Shown here piece after piece: positions 23,240 to 35,739 of a DNA stretch of 64,000 nt. The stretch's first letter is position 1. Every line of letters starts with the position of its first letter. The notes below the pieces were generated by a model. It was not told where the DNA came from. It saw only the letters and a program-made list of their open reading frames with translations, and ran no database searches. The DNA comes from Impatiens glandulifera (Eukaryota > Streptophyta > Magnoliopsida > Ericales > Balsaminaceae), in assembly GCF_907164915.1 (NCBI RefSeq), contig NC_061862.1, positions 38,387,758 to 38,451,757 on the forward strand, read 5' to 3'. The translations under genes were made by a program, and so were the position numbers.

Positions 23240-23890
23240 CCATCACATCTTGTTCGACCACAAATAAGCTGAAAATCAGAATCAATTTTCCCCACTGACA
23301 GCACAAAATCGGGATAATGATCTATCATCCAAGATTCTTTCTCCCGTGTTGCATCATCATCGAAGAAATTAGACTATCTAATCAATAATTGACCCATACT
23401 AATTCCTTCTTTCCACACCACTCTTTCATCCAGAATAGCCGCTGCTTTTAAAGTATCATTAGTGTACAAGATTGGAATATGAGGAGTAGCCAAGACAGCA
23501 CCTACTCTTTTTTTTCAGCTGTGAAACATGTATAATATTGTGCATTCGTGCAGTTGAAGGATTGTCCAGTTTATATGCAATTTTTCCAATTTTTTCCACC
23601 ACAAGAAAGGGTCCATAGAACTTTGGACTATGTTTGTGCATTTTTCCTCGAATTGACAATTGTCGGTATGACTGTAATTTAACAAACACCCAATCCCCTA
23701 TTTCATACACACAGTCCATCCGTTTTTTGTCAGCTTGTTATTTCATGCAGTTTTGGGCTCTTTGAAGATGAAATTTCAGCAGCTTAAGGGCTTCTTCCCT
23801 AGTAGATAGGCTACGATCAATTGCTTCTACTTTTGAATCTCTGGCCAGATAGGCTACGATCAACAAGTCTTCAAATTCTTTTAATAGATT
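23240..23890 (-). pseudogene. Gypsy integrase C-terminal and chromo-like region
   Basis: The minus-strand frames read 'LKFHLQRAQNCMK', a stop, 'ADKKR', 'YEIGDWVFVKLQSYRQLSIR', 'KHSPKFYGPFLVVEKIGKIA' and 'IIHVSQLKK'. This is the standard Ty3/gypsy integrase C-terminal GPY/F region. Beyond a frameshift come 'GQLLIR' and 'DDDATREKESWMIDHYPDF', which match the usual chromodomain-like tail. It would tether the integrase to chromatin. Stops and frameshifts make it non-functional. Confidence 0.85.
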
Positions 23891-24300
23891 CTTCAGCTGG
23901 TCCTCCACATTTTTCTCATGTAAGGAAGCTATGACGAAGTATAATTTTGTCGGACTGATCTCGTCCTCCCTGATAGTAAGAATTGCTACTTCAGTTCCCT
24001 TTTTAACTGCCTTTTTCATCATGCTGTCATCTAACAGTTCTACCTTCCTTGTATTGTCACCCTTCAGTTTTACCATTAACAATTCTTTGAAGTTCCAACT
24101 TATACCATTAAGAGTTGATAACCATTCCACTCCAAGAATAATATCATATTCTGAGATTGATAATACTCTGGCATTTATAACGAACTCAGCCTCTTTACAA
24201 ACTCAGTATTACGAACTACCCGAGGGTTCACAAAATTATGAGTGCTACCTGAATCTATCAGCATATACACACTATTTTTTCCCACAGTACCCTTAACCTT
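23890..24300 (-). pseudogene. Gypsy aspartic protease and start of reverse transcriptase
   Basis: The minus strand gives 'GKNSVYMLIDSGSTHNFV', the gypsy retropepsin active site (DSG) with its usual THNFV context, then 'ISEYDIILGVEWLSTLNGIS' (the ILG/GMDWL region). The frame continues to 'LLKEFEDLLIV', which is where the reverse transcriptase domain begins in intact elements. About 25 codons later the sequence is already integrase-like, which marks the internal deletion near 23860-23880. Confidence 0.85.
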
Positions 24301-24469
24301 CATGATTTCAAAGTTCTGACATCCTTCTATGTTAAACAAAGGTGTTTCGTCCGGGATTTCTTCGTTTCGTATTCAACTACCTCCTCCAATTGTACCTCCC
24401 TTTCACATACATCAATATTCAGAATAATCGGGTCAGTTTTACACATGTGTCCATACTCCCATTTTCTTC

Positions 24470-25504
24470 TCAATCAAAACATTGATTCCGCTTCCTTCGT
24501 TCATCCATGGTTTCCTGGTCCAAATTAGTCCTTCTAGGATTCTGATCGATTGCTACAAGTTTATGAATTTCACTACTACTGCTTGAAGTACCAGAATATT
24601 GCGTACATGGTCTAAAGGAGAATCCACTACTGTTATTTCTATTGCCTCGGTGTAAGCAAAAGTGGACTTCCCTTATTAGATAAGTAGCCTCTTCGCGCCA
24701 ATGATTCACATAATGCATCTTGTAATTTTTTATTAGTCCAGTCCTGCAGCTTGGCCATTCCCATAGCTTTTGATAAAAAATTTGGTTTCTGAATTCTAAT
24801 AGGATTAGCTATTTCTTCTCTTAAATCATTCAGATAGCCTTTAATGGAATATTCTTTAGTTAGATGAGGGAGTTTATATATCACATCTAGATAACTCTTG
24901 CCATACTCCTTCATTGTTTCTGTTTTCTTGAGATCCTTCATTCGTCTAAAAAATCATCGAATTCGGTTGGACCAAACTCTTTTAGGACCAGTTTTCTTAA
25001 ATCTATCCAAGTCATAGCTCGTGGAGGTAGCCGGTGTTGTAGATGCGAGCTAAACCAACAGCGAGCTCGTCCATACAGGTGTGCACAGGCATACTCCAGT
25101 TTGGACTCTTCCAACGTTCGATCAACTTGGAAAAACATCTCTACTCCATAGATCCAGTCATCTACCTCATCGCCGTTGAACTTTGGGAAATCCATCTTCG
25201 AAAGTCTCGTTGTCGGTTGGTACATATGATCCCGATAGTCCCGATCACCATTCCGATTTCTCGCTTCCTCAGCTCGTCTACGATCGGGAAAATTGTCGCC
25301 TCAGATGTCTCTTTCCTCTACACCTCCTGGTTCACGGTTATTGCTACCTGATGCTAAAGTTAAACGTTTAATTTCCACATCCATGGAAGCCATCAGTGCT
25401 TTAATCCGATCAAAGCGAGCATCCTACACCGACAATCGCTCGTCCTGTGTCTGACTACGACTTTGAATTTCATTCAATTCCATTTCCATACGTGTTTCCA
25501 CCAT
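24470..25504 (-). pseudogene. Ty3/gypsy gag pseudogene
   Basis: The ATG is at 25504 (MVETRMEMELNEIQSR). The frame has two in-frame stops (near 25420 and 25303), then 'TTRLSKMDFPKFNGDEVDDW' and 'ARCWFSSHLQ', the classic Retrotrans_gag signature. A frameshift near 24940 moves to 'LPHLTKEYSIKGYLNDLREE', the end of the capsid domain. 'MDERRKRNQCFD' near 24475 corresponds to the segment just before the zinc knuckle, which is partly broken. Confidence 0.85.
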
Positions 25505-25519
25505 TATGCCAAAAAGGTG

Positions 25520-26045
25520 CTATAATACTAGTGATATGCTATGAATTAGGATTCAGAAATATTTAGATCTAGGGCAGAACAGTACCTTAGTAAGAGATTG
25601 AAATTGGATAGGATGAGAAGAGAACAGATAAGAAGAGAATTGTGATTACAAATTCTGCAAACAGATAGATGGGATTAGAATTGTAGAGGAGAATAGGAAT
25701 TGAGGAGAGATAGTTATGACTAAACTTAGATTAAAATATTGATTGAATGATTTGCATTCTCAGATTGTTTCCTTCTTAATTATTCAAATGTTGTAACTTT
25801 TTTCCTTCCAAGTTTTCCCGCCAAAACCAATTACAACTGTCTAACCAAACTTCTTTTCCCTTCAAAACCAATTACAGCTGTCTAACCCAACTTCTTTTCC
25901 CTCCAAAAACAATTACAGCTGTCCAACTACTAAAATATAAAATACTTGCTGATAAAACATCTTATTTGTAAAATAAATGCTGACAATTATACCCGTCAGC
26001 TTATTCTAGGGCTTACAGCCCTAATTCTCAATTCCTTTCGTAACA
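25520..26045 (-). mobile_element. 5' LTR of the gypsy element
   Basis: On the minus strand the LTR starts TGTTACG at 26045 and runs to within about 20-40 bp of the gag ATG. Its inner boundary could not be fixed because only 30 bp of the partner LTR remain and no clear primer-binding site was seen. A 'ccttccaagttttcccgccaa' type word and three degenerate 'caattacagctgtc' repeats lie at about 25820-25930. Confidence 0.6.
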
Positions 26046-26119
26046 GTAAACTGCAGCCTCTAGAAATAAAACAGATATGAGTAAACTTCTATAATGTCCC
26101 ACCATGTGCTAAACGGATG

Positions 26120-26900
26120 CTTTGAGCTATTTTGTTAGTCTTCTTAGAAAGCCTTTGAGATATGATCCAACCATGAAAAACTATGAAAGAGCCTCTATTA
26201 TTAGAGTCAGCATTGAAATTAACCCGGGAAACATTCTTTCAAATCTTCTTGAGCTGAAGGATAGAAATGGAAACATTATTCACATTAGGATCAAGTATGA
26301 ATGGAGGCCTGATCGATGTAATCAATGTTCTATATTTGCACATTCTAAACCTAAATGCCCAAGAAGGGTGGTAAGTGATGGTAAGAAAAGAAATTAGGAC
26401 AAAAATGAAAACCAATATCTGAATCCTCAACAGCAAGGCAAAACCCAATAGCAGACTTGGAGATTAAAGATGATGTCAAAACTTTGAATGGACAACAAGA
26501 TGTTACTAATGAGAAGATTCCAGTTTTAGAGTAGGGCAGATTAATGAGGTGCAAAGTTTGATGTAGGACATACATCATAATTTGGAGGTTAAAGACAATA
26601 TTGAGGTTTGTTTGAATGAACAACAAATATCAAGTCTTAAGCAGCAACAAACTTATGAGGTTAAAGATGGACAACAGGAATTCGGAAGATCCATGGCTAG
26701 TCTCAAAGCAGAAGAAAATTCTCGAGTTTAAAGATAGACAACATCAAAACTTGGTGGAGATTTTGGAGGATTTAGTAATTCAGAATCAAATTATTATTGA
26801 GGTGCAGTTGTCAGTATTAGAGCAGAAGAAAGTTCATGGAATTATGGAGAATCAAGATCTAGCAGGGCAACATGATGAGGTTAATGGATTTAAATGATCA
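26120..26900 (+). pseudogene. LINE ORF1 fragment with CCHC knuckle
   Basis: The frame from about 26122 to 26397 reads 'LRKPLRYDPTM...', 'ASIIRVSIEINPG', 'HIRIKYEWRPDRCNQC' and 'FAHSKPKCPRR'. The CX2CX4HX4C knuckle preceded by 'YEWRP' is the signature of the zf-CCHC_4 domain of plant L1 ORF1 proteins, which bind the element RNA. There is no ATG, so the 5' part is lost. The Gln/Glu-rich frame at 26616-26897 is the probable C-terminal linker in another frame. Confidence 0.75.
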
Positions 26901-27429
26901 AAAGTCTCTTAGTAAAGATCAACATTTAGTTAGGGTGGTGCAGAAAATGGGAAAAGCAGGTAGAGAAGGACATGAATTATGTTGGGCTGACTGATATTAG
27001 GCAAATCATTAAATCTACTCAGGATCAACGGATTACACTAACAAAAGCAAGTATTTTTCGGTAGCAAGGGTTGAGAATGAGCAAATAGATCATATTGTGA
27101 GTTGTTGGAATTTCTGCAAGTTCAAAACTTGTGAAAAATTCAGTTTCTCCATTCAGCAAATTCTGTGAGATTTATAATGAGGAAGAGGAAGAAGAGGAGA
27201 ATTAAAAACAAACATTTTCAAGTGAAACTGTCCAATCTCTAGCTTCTAAAGAAAAAGGTTCTATGCAGGCATTAAACAGGGGTATGAAGATGCAGATTTG
27301 TCTATAAATAAGTCAACAAGAGCAAAAAAGAGGAAAGAAAAAAGAGAACTCGGCTAAGAGAAAAATGCAGCAAAAAGCCTAATTCTTTTTCACATTCAAG
27401 ATAATCACAACATGAAACATAAAAGGTCT

Positions 27430-28010
27430 CAATGAAAATGACCCTCTTAAATGCAAGGAGGTCAAGAAGATTATTCAAAGGCACAAGATTATGATTTTCG
27501 GAATTCTGGAAACAAATGTCAAATTGAGGAATATGGATAGAATCATGTCATTCTATTTTGGTAGAAATTGGGATCTTATTCATAATTCAAATACAAACAC
27601 CGGTAGAATTTAGGTGAGTTGAAATACTAATTTGGTGGAGGTCAAAAGTTTGTTGAAAGTGAACAGGTTATCATGATGGATGTTACATGTAAGGTCCCAT
27701 TGATTAATATTCATGTTTCTGAGGTCTATGGTAGCAATTCTGATTGCACTAAAAAATAATTGTGGAGGGACTTTAATAGATAGATTGACTCTACTAACTC
27801 ATGGGTCAATTTGGGAGATTCCAATGTTATCAGGTTTAGCTATGAGAAGAGTCTTAAAATAGACACAACACAGACTATGATTTACTTTAATGACCATATT
27901 AGAAATGTTGGGTGTACTGAACCAACTAACTTAGGAAATGTTTTCACTTGGTCATCTACGCAAGGAAATGATGAGATGAGGAAAAGCATTATTGATATAT
28001 GATTAAACAA
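27430..28010 (+). pseudogene. LINE endonuclease domain remnant
   Basis: Frames contain 'IMIFGILETNVKLRNMDRIM', 'NTNTGRI' followed by 'VSWNTNLVEVKSL', and 'SWVNLGDSNVIRFSYEKS', the plant L1 endonuclease pattern (LLETRVK, GRIWvxW, GDFNvI..EK). The Asp-Ser change in GDSN replaces the usual GDFN. Several frameshifts break it. The domain would nick target DNA for target-primed reverse transcription. Confidence 0.75.
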
Positions 28011-28034
28011 TTAGGATTGGGCATTGAGATTTCT

Positions 28035-28760
28035 GAGAACCCAGTTTTGGCACAATCCTTGGTTTGAAAACTAGTCTATTGTTTTTAAGGCAAATTTTGG
28101 AGGTATTCGAATAAGGAAAGTCTGTCTTGCACGGTTAGAGACATAAGAGATGGGGAATGGAACACACTCTAAAGGCTTCTAGAAGGTATAAGAATTCTCA
28201 ATTTCATTCAAGCATTGCATATTAATGGTACTTATAGATTTACGGGATTGGATGATGGAGAATGGTAGAAATTTTAATTCAAATATAGCGTGGGAGTTTA
28301 TTCGAGAGAAGGGGCAGATTGTGGAGTGGGCTTCCTTAGTGTGGTCTTCTTAGATCATCTTGCGCCATCAAATTACTCTATGGCTTGCTTTCCGTAATCG
28401 GCTCTCAACAAGAGAACGAATTAGTAGGTTTATGACGATCCAAGTATATGTTGCATTTATGTTCAATGGAGGAAGAATCTATAAATCATTTGTTTACTAA
28501 TTTCCCTTTTACGGCTAAATTGTGGAGGTGGTTTGTTAATGCTATGAATTTGCTGAATTTTCCCCTTCATTGAAATCAAATAAAGGAATTCATGATTGAA
28601 AAGGCTAAGGGTAACACATTTTTCGTTAATGTCTTGAAGTGTTATTTCGGGGCGGTTGTGTATTAAACATGGATGGAAAGAAATGTTAGAGTCTTCTTAA
28701 GGACTAGGAGAAACGATGTGCAAGTTTGGAACGATATCATCTTTGATGGCTGAATCTTCA
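28035..28760 (+). pseudogene. LINE ORF2 C-terminal (zf-RVT) remnant
   Basis: The stretch reads, across frames, 'FWHNPWFE' (the FWxDPW motif), 'DIRDGEWN', 'FKYSVGVYSRE' (W..xGxYSVK region), a lost '...TRERISRF' helix and 'EESINHLFTNFPFTAKLWRW', matching the zf-RVT pattern (E..HLFF.C....W). It closes with 'ERNVRVF' and 'VWNDIIFDG', the usual ORF2 tail. All three frames are used, so many indels have accumulated. Confidence 0.7.
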
Positions 28761-28870
28761 TCTTTTATTTCCTTCGATTTCTCATTATTCTCATCCTTTG
28801 CATCTCCGTCTTTCTTTAACTTCCTCATTTCGATTTTTTTATTCTTCAGTTTCAGTTTTCTCATTCTATT
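28760..28870 (-). other. Lys/Glu-rich coding-like stretch
   Basis: The minus strand reads as a charged segment ('KKIEMRKLKKDGDAKDENNE'). Its composition resembles the acidic ORF at 36144-36460 but there is no clear alignment. It may be low-complexity coding sequence of a lost gene. Confidence 0.25.
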
Positions 28871-29108
28871 TCTGATATAAAATAGATGAATAATACGTGA
28901 ATGCCACGTGGATACAAATTTAACTCCGTTAGATGGTTTTTGTTATCTTAAATATTTTTGACACTTTTTGACAACTTTATATACAAAATAGAATTCTACG
29001 ATATTATAAATGAATTTGACACTCAGTCCAGTAAATAAAATTAGCATTCTCCGGTTTCAATTTTATGATAAAGTTTTAACAATAAACATGTAAATTCATC
29101 CAGGTAAC

Positions 29109-30080
29109 CTATCCGAAATTAATCTCAACTCGCTTGGGTTCCGCCCTTTGAGCCACATTGTTGGGCACGACGACCATCTCCACTCCCAATTGGCATGTGT
29201 TTCCAGCTCCAAAACCGTAAACGTTGCCCGATTCAGTGAGAACCAAAGTATGGGGTACCTCCATCAACGATTTCGTGCTACTAATTTGTACTACCCGCTC
29301 TTGTAAGATCTCTTTAAGATATGGAACCTTAATTAGCAGCCTTAGAAGGCTGGGATTCACATCATCCTGTAAAAACAAAAAGACATGTCACTAATTTTAT
29401 TAATTAATAAAATGTAATAAATATAAAACAAACTAACATTAAAAACGGCAACTTCATCCTCGCGGAGTCCGACGCTCGATGGATATTCATATCCTAGAGA
29501 ATATACATCACCGTCTTTTGTCACGACAAATGTGGTAAATGCTCCGGCCGACACATAGACCACTTAGAGGTGAGCCAATGACTCCACCACTTTAGGGACT
29601 GTTTGATATTTTTCGTCTCCATATCCCAAGCATCCATGAAACCCACAACCCCATGTGCAAACCCTTCCGTCTTTCCCTAACACGACACAATGAATATGTC
29701 CGGCGGAAATCATAACCGGTTCAAAATTCAAATCTATCAATTTTGTAATCATTTTTGGTTTTTTCTTATTTTCTATTTCTCCATGTCCCAGCTGTCCGCC
29801 TTGTCCACATCCAACAGAGTAGACCGACCTAATATTTTACCATGCATGAAGTGTTAAAAAATAGTAGTATTGAAGAAATTGCATGTGTTCATGAAGGAAA
29901 TTCACTTACATTCCGGTGGAGGTGCACGCTAATGCGAGAAGGAAACATTGACCCGCGGAAATTTGAACTACGGGAAGGTGTTGGAGCTCACCGAGAAGAG
30001 GTTGAGGTATAATATTATTTACGTCGGATCGATGACCGATTACATTACCTTGGAGACAAAGTGTGAAGACCTTACCTTCT
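29109..30080 (-). pseudogene. C-terminal half of an RCC1-repeat protein gene, with three exons and one premature stop
   Basis: Three minus-strand exons can be joined: 30080-29910, 29828-29438 and 29366-29109, with GT-AG introns at 29909-29829 and 29437-29367. They encode about 3-4 RCC1 (beta-propeller blade) repeats: 'VVQISAGQCFLLALAC', 'VYSVGCGQGGQLGHG', 'MISAGHIHCVVLGKDG', 'VYVSAGAFTTFVVTKDGDVY' and 'TLVLTESGNVYGFGAGNTCQ'. The stop at 29109-29111 fits the normal C-terminus of plant RCC1-family proteins of the type with a conserved N-terminal 'CGGSWK' region. One in-frame TAA (29566-29564) interrupts the middle exon, and everything upstream of repeat ~4 is missing. The splice sites being intact suggests recent loss. 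It could still be transcribed, but it cannot make a full propeller. Confidence 0.8.
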
Positions 30081-31136
30081 CTAAAGTGTGATCCCTTTCG
30101 TATAATAACGAGGTCTCTTTTGTATAATATTGAGATTACTTTCGTTTTACGAGTCGTTCCCTAAAGTCGTGCTCCCGATAATTTTTCTTAATAAATATGA
30201 GATTAAGTGTATAATTTATTGTACGAAAATTAATGTCGAGAATATCATTTTTATATTAATATAAATATTATTTTATTATTTAATAATTAAATGAAACTGA
30301 ATTACCAGATGTTGAAAATCTTAAAAGAAAAAAAAATGATGATAAATATGGCTAATAAATAAAGATATTTTGGTTGTTAAAAAGATTGATATTAGGTAGT
30401 AATATTTTTTCATTACATTAAAGTGCTTTTACTTTTTTCTTTTTTTATTAAAAAAGTGCCTTTCTTTCCTAGAAAATTGATTTTGTAAAAGAAAAATTAT
30501 TAAAAATATGACAATTAATAAATTTATCTTTTTCTTAGAGTATATTTAAATATATATGATTTTATTTCAAATTAAAGTAAACCAAAAATAATAATAAAAA
30601 TACCAAATCACCTCAAACAATTAAAAGACCATTTTCTTTGATAAATAAAGTGTGCAAATTTGTATAATGTTTTATGGTATTACCATAATTCAAAAGGAGA
30701 AAACTAAACTTGTGTTTTTTATAACTAAAATGTTCTAAATATAAATATGAATAGTGATTAAAAAATAATTTAATCAAATTAAACATATTATGACACTTTA
30801 AAGAATAAGTGATTTTAATCATTGTACATAACAAATAATTTTATAACAAACAAAATCAATCCATTCTTAGTTTTTACTTTAACATTGATTGAAAAATCAG
30901 GATTGTATTGAGATTGTGAGAAACATGAAGAAATTTAAAAAAAAAATTTAAATGAAACACAAAATTAAGAACAAATTCCTAAAGAATAATGGAAAATATT
31001 GACAATAAGATAATGAATACGATTATTGTGGAAAAAAAAAAGATATAGAAAAAAATTATAAATAATTCAAATCTAAAGACAAGTAATAAGAAACTTTCAA
31101 GCTAAAACTTACCAAAAACTTGCACACAATTGAAGA
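30081..31136. other. AT-rich RCC1-locus flank, homologous to three other stretches
   Basis: No gene is present. 'cattacattaaagtgctttta' and 'gattttatttcaaattaaagt' type words align it with about 11450-12900, 41700-42250 and 51217-51780. It is therefore the upstream or intronic part of the repeated RCC1 locus. Confidence 0.6.
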
Positions 31137-34100
31137 AGATAGGCGTTGAAATCTCGAAACTCGGTTAGGTAGGTAGGCGGCGGAAATTACAAGATAGGCA
31201 AGGTAGGTTTAGAATTATGAAAATGGAACTATTTATAACTGCTCTCACAAAAATGACATTTATTTGTTTAAGTCCCTCAAGTTTTCACCTAACTTAAAAT
31301 AAATTTGTCAATGTTTTTTTAAATAAAACACAATTTTGAAACTTAAAAAATATTAATGTCTCTTTATTGACCTCTCTCTTCGAATAGTCCTCTCGTCTCG
31401 AATTTATAAATTTTGGGGTTGATTTTAGACTAATTTTGGTTTTCAATGTCGTCACCTAATTTCCTTTAAAATTAATAAAAATAAATATTTTGTGTGTTTA
31501 AACGAATTTTTTGAAAATCTGTTTTTTAGTTCGGGACTTTGTTCCAATTAAGAAAGAACTTAGGCGCTTTATCATTTGTACCCGTCACTCACGAGTGACC
31601 GTCTCTATTTTAAACTTGTTTTATTTTTAATAATTTTGTTTTACATTTTTTTTTATTGAGAATTAATATAAATTCTATCTATTTATTAAACATTCAATCT
31701 AATATCAACAATTCTTATTCATCCATTCTTCTTCATTTTTCTAGGTACATCATTTAACGATATATAATAAGATTAAAATTTAATAAATTTAAACACAAAG
31801 TTGAACCTAAACAAATACCAACTTAATTACTTAGTTTTCAAACCATACAGATTTAACTTGTGATCATGTGAAAAATATTTTTTGGATTTTTGGATTTTTT
31901 AAATGCAATATATATGTACAAATGTCAAGAGAAAAAAAATAAAAGGAAACAAACAAGCCCTAAGCACCATTATTTTTGCATTTTTGTTGTGAATTTTGTT
32001 TAAAAGCGTTTTGTATTTTTTTTAATTTTTTTTAAAATTTCAAAAAAATATTATAAACATAAAATTGCATATTGTTGCAAGCCAATTGGTCCTTAAGACC
32101 AATGGCCGTGCAATTTGTCCTCCGGTTTCGGATTTTGGGCGCGAGATGAACCCAAGTTCAATAGGAAATCGGACAGGTCAACGCGGAAAGCCCTTTCGGT
32201 CGTGAGGTTTCTTCTTCAATCTCCCAACAAACATCCAAATTCCCAAATCGAGATTTGTTAGTTTCATCTTCAGAGCCTCCAAATGCGAATGCAAATTGAT
32301 GGAAAACTACCCCTTGACATGTTGAACATTTCTTCACATTCCAAAGGTCGTCATTCAACATGTCGGGGTGTCGTTGGAGCTTCAACGGGAATCAGATCTC
32401 CACGCAAGAAAAATGGGTTTCTTGATTTTTAACCCAACTTTAATTATATTCAAAATTTGTGAAATCGAGCCAACACACACCAAATCGATCAAGAATGGTT
32501 TAGAAATGAATACAAAATATAAATATCTTTTTAAATATTTTAAAATAACAAAATTAAATTAAATCCGGACAATTTCAATTTTTGACTTAAGAGTCAGTAC
32601 CTGATCTTTCTCACGGAAAACATATTTTGGTGTATAGAATGTAAAAAATTCTTTAAGAGTTTCAATTGTTAGACATCTATTTTAAATATTTTGGTCATTT
32701 TATAGAAATATTTTACACTTATTTTAATTTATTTATTTATCAAGTTCTAACCGATCTAAAATATTTATTTTATTCTCTAACTTAGTCTAAAGGTAATAAT
32801 AATTATTAAATAAAATTAATGTCTTAAACATAGAAAAAATGTGAAAAAAAATTCAAAAGGGAATTAAAACTTTATTATATTCATATATTAATTTTATAAC
32901 TATAAATAAATAACCTCATAAAATTTTGTAATTTTTATATTATACTTGTGGACACAAAAAGGAAATCAAATGATTAAAAATGAAGCAAATTAATAGGTTA
33001 TGAAAATTTAAAAACATAATTTATTAAAAATATTATTTTTAAATATTTATTATTTTTTGGAAACTTTATAAAAATGTTCAAATCATTTAAATGTAAAATA
33101 AATACAAAATAAGTATATAAAATGAAAAGAAGACAAACAAACAGGTCCTTAAAGCAATTGGGGTTGGGTCAACCTAGGGTTTGTAGACCAAAATTATGTT
33201 TGTGGGCATGGGCGGACTAGTTGGGTAAGTTGATGAATTTCATCTTCAATCTTCTACAAAAGTGTGTGGGTCTTAAAGCATAGATATTATTAGAAACTTC
33301 GTAAACACATGACTAACACTTAAATAACTTCACACAAAAAATATAAAATTTAGACAAAAATTTTTAAAAAAATGATGAATTTCACTTGGTGGATCAACCA
33401 TTTTTGTTTGCCTCCTTTTCCTTGGTCTTATAGAGCTATTTATATGTATGTTAATTTGTGTCTTGCTATTTTAACTGTCAATATTTTTGGTTTGCCAATG
33501 TAAAATATGGGGACTTTAGCTATCAATTGAGGGAAAGACCACCATCACCAATTTACTCATATTTGCTCATTTTTTTGTTACTTCAAGGATAAATTAGCAA
33601 TTTCTAAACAAACTCTTTTTTTTTTCCTTTAACTCATGCAAAAAATAAATAAATTAAAATTAATATATTTTCATTTTATTTGGCCTATTTATTTATTTAT
33701 TTTATATATACATATATTGAGTTTTATTTGAAAATAGTCTTTCATCGACCATTTTAGAATTCTATCGATACGACATAGTTTCTAAAATAATTATTTATTT
33801 TAAATCTCGTGCAAAAAAATTCTTAATAGTAAATTTAGAAAATAAATTATTGGCTCGAAATTGTTTAGAATTATAAATTTATGAACGAAAAATGAGTGTC
33901 TGTAAGTTTATCCCTAGCATGTTCGGTCACTTCCCCTATTGAATTCTCACATCATGGTCAATGTGACGCCACTGTAGGATGAAAAAATATACACGGTGGA
34001 GTATTGATAGAATTCAAGGAAATAGAGTTTTTAATTATTTTCAAACGGAGTTGTTGCATCGATGTTACGTCGCGAGGTTGAAAATTATGCTCTAAACGAA

Positions 34101-35372
34101 ACAACGTCGTTTTTGGGCTTCGAGCGTTCCTTTGATCGTGGGCATGTGATAGGATTTTGTGTATGTGAGTTACGCACCTATAGTTTCATCCTTTTGCACG
34201 TTGAGGGGCTAGCTAGGTGGGTGTCTGCCCTGCCGCTGGTCTACGTACTCGTATGGTTGGCAGCAGCTAACATTTTTTTTTGGCAAAATAAATCTAAACA
34301 AAATCAAGATATATATCTCATTTAGTTAATTCATTTAATTTATTTATACTTAAGTTTTATTTAAAAATAGTCTAAGTTTTAATTATTTTGGAATCGAATT
34401 GATATGATATCTTTTTAAACTAATTATTTGTTTTAATGCATTACAATGAGCCCATATATGATTTTTAGAAAATACTTAAAATTATAAATTTAGGTGTAAA
34501 AAATAGTGTCTACAAAGTTATATATCCAAGTCTTTTATATATATATATATATATATATATTATTATTATTATTTAAGAGAGGAATGGTTTAAACTGGCAC
34601 GCTTTTATTCATAGCCATTTTACTTGGTAAAAAGAATTTATGAGATTAAGTGAAATTTGTCAATGTTTCATAGGATGACACAATGTAGTTTTACAGCAAG
34701 CCATATTAATCAAATGGCATATTAGGTGAAGGTGAGAGAATTTATCACATAAGGTATCACAAAATTTGATTTTTTTTAACAAATAATAATTATTTTTATT
34801 TTAAAAAACGAATTATTATAAACATATGTATTCCCTTGTTAAACTTAGGAAGAGCTTGCCAATTTACAAAGTTTGTAGGTATATATTATTAAACACTTTC
34901 TAAAAGGAAATAAAAGAGGAAGAAACGCAATGTTTGAACTTAAGCAATTTTGCAAGATTTGTTGTGGTTGATTCCTTCATGAGATGATTTCATTGATTAC
35001 ATGTAGAACTTAAATCCTTGAGGAGTTAGCAATTGAATTCCTCTTATTTAATACATGTTTGAATTGCCCTTCATCTAATCTGCATACCAACATATGATCC
35101 AATAAAGGAATTTGGCATAACAATTGTGGGAGAAAATAGAATCTTGTAAACTTTAGACCTCCTAAATATTGATTCTAGCTCTATGATCAATTGGTTCAAT
35201 TTTATAATTAAAGTTTGTAGTAAATTAAAATTTGAAAAAAAAAATACTGTTTTTTATAACTTTTTATCCAGATAATTGGTATATTTATTTTTAAAACTTT
35301 ATCTATTACTTTAACTAATAATTGGTATATTAACAAATAAATTTAAAATTTAACTATATTAGTTAAATATAT
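31137..35372. repeat. Block B, part 1 of the segmental duplication
   Basis: This is the second copy of 1-4678. It lacks 535 bp present in block A (1356-1890) and keeps about 140 bp missing from A (around 34270-34410). Minus-strand frame 32158-32385 and plus-strand frame 34062-34325 are counterparts of non-coding or frameshifted sequence in A, so they are not called as genes. Confidence 0.85.
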
Positions 35373-35389
35373 TTATATATATTTTATAT

Positions 35390-35426
<37 letters not shown>

Positions 35427-35735
35427 TATTTTTTTGTTTTTCAATTTCTTCAATTTTTTAATCAAACATTTAAAAAATCAAACATTTTCTAGTTTAGCTT
35501 TTTTTTTTTTATTAATAATCATTTTTTTAAAATTAATATAATTATTATTTTTGATAAGTAATAATATTTATTTTTATTTTTATTTAACACTAATAATATA
35601 ATATTTTATATAAAATATGTAGGGATATAATAATATATATATATATATATTATTTTATGAATTTATTTTTAAATATTTTAAAAGATTATTAATAATTTTA
35701 AAAATTAATTCAAAAGAATAAACAAATATCGACTT
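35373..35735. repeat. AT-rich low-complexity stretch with (AT)n tracts
   Basis: (AT)n runs occur at about 35380-35426 and 35632-35650. This is where homology with block A is lost, opposite the copia insertion in A. No gene is visible. Confidence 0.6.
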
Positions 35736-35739
35736 ATTA

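Larger units (their letters stand above)
23199..26045 (-). mobile_element. Internally deleted Ty3/gypsy LTR retrotransposon
   Basis: Read on the minus strand, an LTR starts TGTTACGAAAGG at 26045; the same first ~30 bp recur at 23230-23199, where the other LTR is cut short. Between them are gag, a zinc-knuckle-like stretch, an aspartic protease, a few residues of reverse transcriptase and then the integrase C-terminus. The reverse transcriptase core, RNase H and integrase catalytic core are deleted. It could only move with proteins from a relative, and the truncated LTR makes even that unlikely. Confidence 0.85.
26046..28760 (+). mobile_element. L1-type LINE lacking its reverse transcriptase core
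   Basis: The plus strand holds an ORF1 nucleic-acid-binding domain, an AP-type endonuclease and the C-terminal zf-RVT region of a plant L1 LINE, in that order. Between the endonuclease (ending about 28002) and the ORF2 connection region (about 28035) there is no room for the ~250-residue reverse transcriptase. Frameshifts and stops are frequent. It directly abuts the gypsy LTR at 26045. Confidence 0.8.

Noticed and set aside
34062..34325. 87-codon plus-strand frame with an ATG
   Set aside because: The same DNA in block A (3520-3745) has stops and indels in this frame, and the codon pattern is not protein-like; it is part of a non-coding repeat.
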